64,000 bases of DNA. It comes from Escallonia rubra. Lineage: Eukaryota; Streptophyta; Magnoliopsida; Escalloniales; Escalloniaceae. Shown piece after piece: positions 60,232 to 64,000 of this stretch (positions are counted from its first letter, which is position 1; each line of letters opens with the position of its first letter). The stretch is taken from the NCBI GenBank assembly GCA_033065855.1, contig JAVXUO010002755.1, positions 40,001 to 104,000 of the forward strand, written 5' to 3'. The translations under genes and the position numbers were made by a program. A model generated the notes under the pieces. The model was not told where the DNA came from and searched no databases. It was given only the letters and a program-made list of their open reading frames with translations.

Positions 60232-62364
60232 ATGAGGAGCGAGCTCGAGGCACTTGGAGAGCACTTGCAGCAGACTGTCGCAAGTCAGGTGGAGCTAATC
60301 TTCAATAGATTAGATGACTTGGAGGTAGATAGTCGACTAGCTGTGCCAGAAAGGAAAGTCGATGTGTTCGCGGAGGAGATAGATGACTTGATCAAGGAAA
60401 GGGTCGCCCATGTCACCAAGCGGGAGGTGCAACGGTGCAAGGACCTTAAGGGACAAGTCATGGAGCTCCAAGAAGAACTAACTGCTTGTAAGAGGGAGCT
60501 TACAAGAGCTACGAGGCAAGGGTGTATCGCAGTGCAGCCAAGACAAAAGAAAATATCAGAGCCGAGATCGTACGATAGAACGAGAGAGGCGTGGCAGGTG
60601 GATAACTTCTTTTGGCACTTGGAGCGGTACTCTGAAGCCCTCGACATTGACGAGGAGAAGGTGCAGCGGACTGTCGCAAGTCAGGTGGAGTTAATCTTTA
60701 ATAGATTAGATGACTTGGAGGTAGACAGCCGATTAACTGTGCTGGAACGGGAAGTTGATGTGTTCGTAGAAGAGCTAGATGACTTGATCGAGGAGAGGGT
60801 CGCCCATGTCACCAAGCGGGAGGTGCAACAGCGCAAGGACCTCAAGGGACAAGTCATGGAGCTCCAAGAAGAACTAGCTGCTTGTAAGAAGGAGCTTACA
60901 AGAGCTACGAGGCAGGGGCGTATCGCGGTGCAGCCAAGGAGAAAGAAAATGCCGAAGCCGAGATCGTACTATAGAGCGAGAGAGGTGAGGCAGGTGGATT
61001 ATTTCTTTTGGCACTTGGAGCGGTACTTTGAAGCCCTCGACATCGACGAGGAGAAGAAGGTGCAGACAACAGTCATGTACCTTACGGATACGATTGCCTT
61101 ATGTTGGAGGCGTCGCTATACGGATGGGTGCGACGTCAAAGCGTGGGAGAAGTTCAAGCATGAACTACAAAGGCAGTTCTATCCGGATAGTGTCGATGAT
61201 AAACCTTTGACGACTGAGGTAAAAGGGAGCATCCACGAGTATGTGAAGGAGTACTCGGCTTTGATGCTCGAAATAACAGAGATGTCCGAGAGGCAGCGAC
61301 TATGCTTTTTCATTGATGGGTTGCAACAGTGGTTTGCCACAGAGTTGCGGCGAAGGGAACCTCACGACTTGGCTTCCGCCATGGTGATTGTCGAGAGGTT
61401 AGGAGACTTCAAGCAACGTGAGAGGCCGAGATCTCCAAGGCACGAGCGTGCCAAAGATGGGGGAGACGATAGGTCGAAGAGTGGTTCGCCCAAGGCAACC
61501 GATGATGAGCGGAATGGGGACGAGGGACGTCATCGCCATCACAAAGGGGAGAAGAAGCATGGAGAAAGTCGCAAACAGGGTGATTCTCGTGACCACAAGG
61601 CTTATGGAGGGCTTAGAAGAGAATGCTTCTACTGTGCATGTCCGCATTACGGGAAGGATTGCCCGCACAAGGGCAAGATGATTGCGTTCCTCGAGAAGCA
61701 CAAAAGCAGAAATGGAGATTCTTCCAGAAGCGACGGGGAGGCACGCATAGGGGCATTGCAGATGGTCAATGCGTTCGTGCAGAAGTCAAAGGAAGAAGCT
61801 GCCCAGGGGAAGAAGAGCAAGAAGAGACGGGGCTTGCTCTACGTAACGGTGGCCGTTTCCGGGAAGAATCAAGAAGCGATTGTGGATACCGGGGCCACCC
61901 ACAACTTCATGAGTTCGAGGGTTGCCGAGTGGCTTGGGCTAAAACCAACTAAGGATGGAAGTTGGTTCACGGCCATGAATGCCGAGGAGCGACTGCCGAA
62001 GGGAGTCGTCAAGAACGTCGATTTGAGGATCAGCGGACGGACAGGGAAGGCCGACTTCAACATCATCGACATGGATAAGCTTGGGGTGGTGCTTGGGATG
62101 GACTTCATGGAGAAGTCGAGCGCTACGCTTAATCCATATTGCGGGGTGATGATGATGGCGGAGTGGATGTTCCCGTTGGTGTCCAAGGATGGGGCTGACG
62201 CACGTAAGGAGATTACAGTGTTACAGCTGGACAAGGGATCAACGCTATGCTATGGTGAGAGGCAGATAGGGCCGAGGACCTACGCAGTTGATATGCGCAC
62301 GAAGATAGTCATGACAGAGAAGTTCAAGCATTGCTTGAGCTTGATTCATCTTCTTTCTTGCTGA
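60232..62364 (+). CDS. Gag-protease of Ty3/gypsy type with duplicated coiled-coil
   Basis: The start is the ATG at 60232 (MRSELEALGEHLQQ). The frame is open further upstream to 60148 but has no other ATG. Residues 14-145 and 146-277 are a tandem copy of one 132-residue block: a predicted coiled coil (VELIFNRLDDLEVDSRL, LKGQVMELQEEL) ending in a Gag-like FFWHLERY.EALDIDEEK. About 304-400 is the Retrotrans_gag core (AWEKFKHELQRQFYP, FFIDGLQQWFATEL). A Lys/Arg/Asp-rich linker follows, then a zinc knuckle CFYCACPHYGKDC at 465 (CX2CX3HX4C) and a retropepsin with IVDTGATHNF, catalytic Asp at 552, and GVVLGMDFM. The stop is at 62362. Gag would form the particle and the protease would mature it. Polymerase and integrase must come from another element. 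Confidence 0.88.
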   Translation: MRSELEALGEHLQQTVASQVELIFNRLDDLEVDSRLAVPERKVDVFAEEIDDLIKERVAHVTKREVQRCKDLKGQVMELQEELTACKRELTRATRQGCIAVQPRQKKISEPRSYDRTREAWQVDNFFWHLERYSEALDIDEEKVQRTVASQVELIFNRLDDLEVDSRLTVLEREVDVFVEELDDLIEERVAHVTKREVQQRKDLKGQVMELQEELAACKKELTRATRQGRIAVQPRRKKMPKPRSYYRAREVRQVDYFFWHLERYFEALDIDEEKKVQTTVMYLTDTIALCWRRRYTDGCDVKAWEKFKHELQRQFYPDSVDDKPLTTEVKGSIHEYVKEYSALMLEITEMSERQRLCFFIDGLQQWFATELRRREPHDLASAMVIVERLGDFKQRERPRSPRHERAKDGGDDRSKSGSPKATDDERNGDEGRHRHHKGEKKHGESRKQGDSRDHKAYGGLRRECFYCACPHYGKDCPHKGKMIAFLEKHKSRNGDSSRSDGEARIGALQMVNAFVQKSKEEAAQGKKSKKRRGLLYVTVAVSGKNQEAIVDTGATHNFMSSRVAEWLGLKPTKDGSWFTAMNAEERLPKGVVKNVDLRISGRTGKADFNIIDMDKLGVVLGMDFMEKSSATLNPYCGVMMMAEWMFPLVSKDGADARKEITVLQLDKGSTLCYGERQIGPRTYAVDMRTKIVMTEKFKHCLSLIHLLSC
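60271..61062 (+). repeat. 396-bp in-frame tandem duplication in gag
   Basis: GACTGTCGCAAGTCAGGTGG occurs at 60273 and 60669, offset exactly 396 bp (132 codons). The blocks are about nine-tenths alike and both end in GACGAGGAGAAG..GTGCAG, a likely recombination point. Confidence 0.92.
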
Positions 62365-62474
62365 GCTCAAGGTGGAGTGCATCCCTACCTTTAAAGGGGA
62401 TGCAAGGTGGAGTACATGAAGAAGATACTGAAGGCATATTACAGTTTCCTCATGGAGTGGTTTGTTAATACAAG

Positions 62475-62487
62475 CCAAGGTGGAGAT
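62475..62487 (+). promoter_or_regulatory. Polypurine-tract-like site before the 3' LTR
   Basis: CCAAGGTGGAGAT directly precedes TGTTG of the 3' LTR, as in many plant copia elements. Confidence 0.7.
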
Positions 62488-62903
62488 TGTTGATATATGT
62501 CTTGTATTTATGTCCCACATCGGTTACTCAAAGAAGGTTGCAACTTGGCTCTTAGTATATAAGACATCTTGTCCCACATTGCTTGGAGAGAGAAGATCAC
62601 TGCTTTCTCCAAGTATAAGTAAGGTGTCTTGTATTGTGTTTAAGGGCAAGAGAGGAGAGTCCTTCTTGGAGTAGGCCAAGAGAGAAGAGTCCTTCTCTGA
62701 GTAGGAAAGAGAGGATAGTCTTTCTTTGGGTAGGCAAAGAAAGAAGAGTCCTTCTTTGAGTAGGAAAACAGTTGAGAGATACACGTGAGGGAGCGTTGTA
62801 AATCTGACTTGTGCAAAGTGGATTTGAGTTCTCTCATATTTCTTGTGTTTTCTTATTTGGTTATCGTGTTCTATACATATTTATCTAGAGCGATTTCGTA
62901 ACA
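62488..62903 (+). repeat. 3' LTR, identical to the 5' LTR
   Basis: It is the same 416 bp as 59635-60050, including TATATAA at 62556-62562, and is followed by TATTT. Confidence 0.95.
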
Positions 62904-63241
62904 TATTTGATGCAAGACTTAAATGTATTATCATCATACCATCAATCAAAACTTTTTTCTTTTTCTTGTCAAAGCCTTCTTTGGAGGATACTAATGTAGT
63001 TTATGGTTTTCTTGTCAAAAGCCTTTATAGATTAGTTTATCAAAAGCTTTCTTAGACGTCAGATGCTTTCGTTTTACATTATGGTGTAGTTTCTACATTC
63101 TATGCGTTAATATTTCCAATTTTCCAAACACTTCCGAAGAAAGTCCTTAGAGAAGGGCAAAAAGGAATCTACGCTAGGAATAGAGTGTAGCCTTGGGCTA
63201 CCTTTCGATTGGAGGTTTGCAAATTAACGCAAGCAATAATG

Positions 63242-63720
63242 TTGACACCAACATATAAATTTTACTATCGATGAGCTTTGAATCAATATGGATTCTTGTG
63301 AATCGATAGTGCACGGCTGCAAAATACCCTAGTGAATTTTTATAAACCATCGAAGTCCCTAAAAGGTTCAAGACCTGGCTTTTGCTAAATTGTTATGTTA
63401 TTAAATGGCTAACACAAATTTAAGGAAACTTAAGTTTTCTTTCCGTTTGTAGAAGTTAGCTTGTGTAAATGTGTTCCTATTGTGTAGGGATAATTATTGC
63501 TGGTTAATTTCTAGAGGGTAGTTACCCATTTGTTAGGAGAAGTTATTTTCTAAGTGGTAGTTATTTTCTATTCTTCCATTCACTTTAGCCAAAGTGCTTA
63601 GAGATGGGCAAAAATGTACTTCAGTTGGAATGGAGTGTAGCCTTAGCCTACTATTTAATTGGAGGCTTCAATTTAGATGCAAACAATGGCACACACAGTA
63701 GGACACATGTTTCCAATTAA
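63242..63720 (+). mobile_element. LTR C of the TGTTGRCACCAACATA family
   Basis: It starts TGTTGACACCAACATATAAA and includes ACTATCGATGAGC and GAATCGATAGTG. It ends near GCAAACAATGGCACACACAG. The internal sequence following it matches that of the LTR element at 26760-31580, so it is probably the 5' LTR of an element running out of the window. Confidence 0.6.
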
Positions 63721-64000
63721 TTCCTTGGAATTTCAGGCCTGCTTTGATGACTTAAGGCCAATTTCTGGGTTGATTTAGTGAGAGGTCGTACTTCGGCGTC
63801 TTTGGTCCCCAGAAATGATAAGCGGTTTGTACTTTCATCTTACATGGATGATATACCGACCGATTTAAGAATTTTTGGGATAATTTTATGATTTGCATGA
63901 ATGCAAATCATGACCAAACTATTCTATCAATTGTTTCCGTAGCAACTTCTAATGAACTACAGAAGGTTGAAGATGAAATCAAGATTGGTTTGGTTCTTGA
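63721..64000 (+). pseudogene. Start of the internal region of an LTR element, cut by the window end
   Basis: The reading RFVLSSYMDDIPTDLRIFGD, then FMICMNANHDQTILSI and SVATSNELQKVEDEI, parallels 27369-27540 (MPFVLSSC, LTDLGTFWDV, MICMSASHDQLILSTI, ATSNELQKFENEI). It is a conserved N-terminal protein segment of this retroelement family with no recognised domain. It continues past 64000. Confidence 0.5.

Larger units (their letters stand above)
59635..62903 (+). mobile_element. Young non-autonomous LTR retrotransposon encoding only Gag-protease (TR-GAG-like), copia-like ends
   Basis: The two 416-bp LTRs (59635-60050 and 62488-62903) appear identical base for base. The 5-bp duplication TATTT is perfect (59630-59634 and 62904-62908). 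The primer site TGGTATCAGAGC is at 60053-60064. The interior has one 710-codon ORF (60232-62364) and no RT, RNase H or integrase. The leader frame 60148-60200 reads QFDGKTNFGIWQSTVKNL, like the start of a plant copia Gag. The 3' end CCAAGGTGGAGAT before TGTTG is also the usual copia junction. The ORF itself is of Ty3/gypsy Gag-protease type. It is therefore a chimera that must be mobilised in trans. Identical LTRs imply very recent insertion. Confidence 0.9.
59298..63240 (+). mobile_element. LTR B of the same family, split by the 59635-62903 element
   Basis: The left part (59298-59634) aligns with the first half of LTR C and the right part (62909-63240) with the second half of LTR A. The copies are separated exactly by the insertion and its TATTT duplication. 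LTR B is joined at 63240/63242 directly to LTR C. Net length is about 670 bp, longer than A or C because it keeps a middle section they lack. Confidence 0.6.

Overview
This window is nuclear DNA of a flowering plant, most likely a eudicot. The evidence is one intron-split plant gene, initiator-tRNA(Met) primer sites (TGGTATCAGAGC) in plant LTR elements, plant-type LINEs (DUF4283 ORF1, ORF2 with RNase H), plant-mobile-domain/DUF7745-like remnants, Helitron ends (TC...CTAG) and hAT and Mutator-like elements. The species cannot be named from the sequence. Almost all of the 64 kb is nested transposable elements; only about 2.2 kb (54793-57029) is a recognisable host gene.

Layout. 1-8330: a decayed Ty3/gypsy polyprotein in three pieces, split by a GGCC-rich TIR element (about 2026-4998, itself holding a MULE at 2631-3760) and by a 2.37-kb GC-rich element (5492-7861). 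8331-12803: two degenerate plant-mobile-domain/DUF7745-like units, each behind an AT-rich leader. 13108-34320: a single plus-strand LINE (LINE-A) cut into four pieces. The interrupting DNA is a minus-strand LTR block (15440-26051; it carries a MULE with perfect 9-bp TSD, a 3.1-kb non-autonomous LTR element with TSD ATAAG, and a solo LTR with TSD TCTCT), an LTR element (26760-31580, with a Helitron inside), and a second copy of the GC-rich element (31726-34153, opposite orientation). 35956-44961: a MULE-like element split by a full-length minus-strand LINE (LINE-B, 36106-44048, 16-bp TSD). 44965-50253: two candidate Helitrons, one split by a solo LTR with TSD CTTCC. 50578-53906: an hAT transposon with 8-bp TSD and a transposase broken by what looks like one frameshift.

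54793-57029 holds the first five coding exons of a TTM1/TTM2-type protein (P-loop uridine-kinase-like domain plus the start of a CYTH/triphosphate-tunnel domain). All junctions are GT-AG and the reading frame is intact. The rest of the gene is absent. From 57632 to the window end there are three related LTRs, and one of them is split by a very young 3.27-kb element (59635-62903) with identical 416-bp LTRs. That element has copia-like ends but encodes only a Ty3/gypsy-type Gag-protease. Either intron 5 is longer than 6.9 kb and packed with retroelements, or the gene is truncated.

The most notable items are the Gag-protease-only chimeric retroelement, the pair of GC-rich minisatellite-bearing elements flanked by 8-9-bp duplications, and the nested history that the two LINEs make readable. 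Coordinates of TE ends are exact where a target-site duplication was found and approximate elsewhere.
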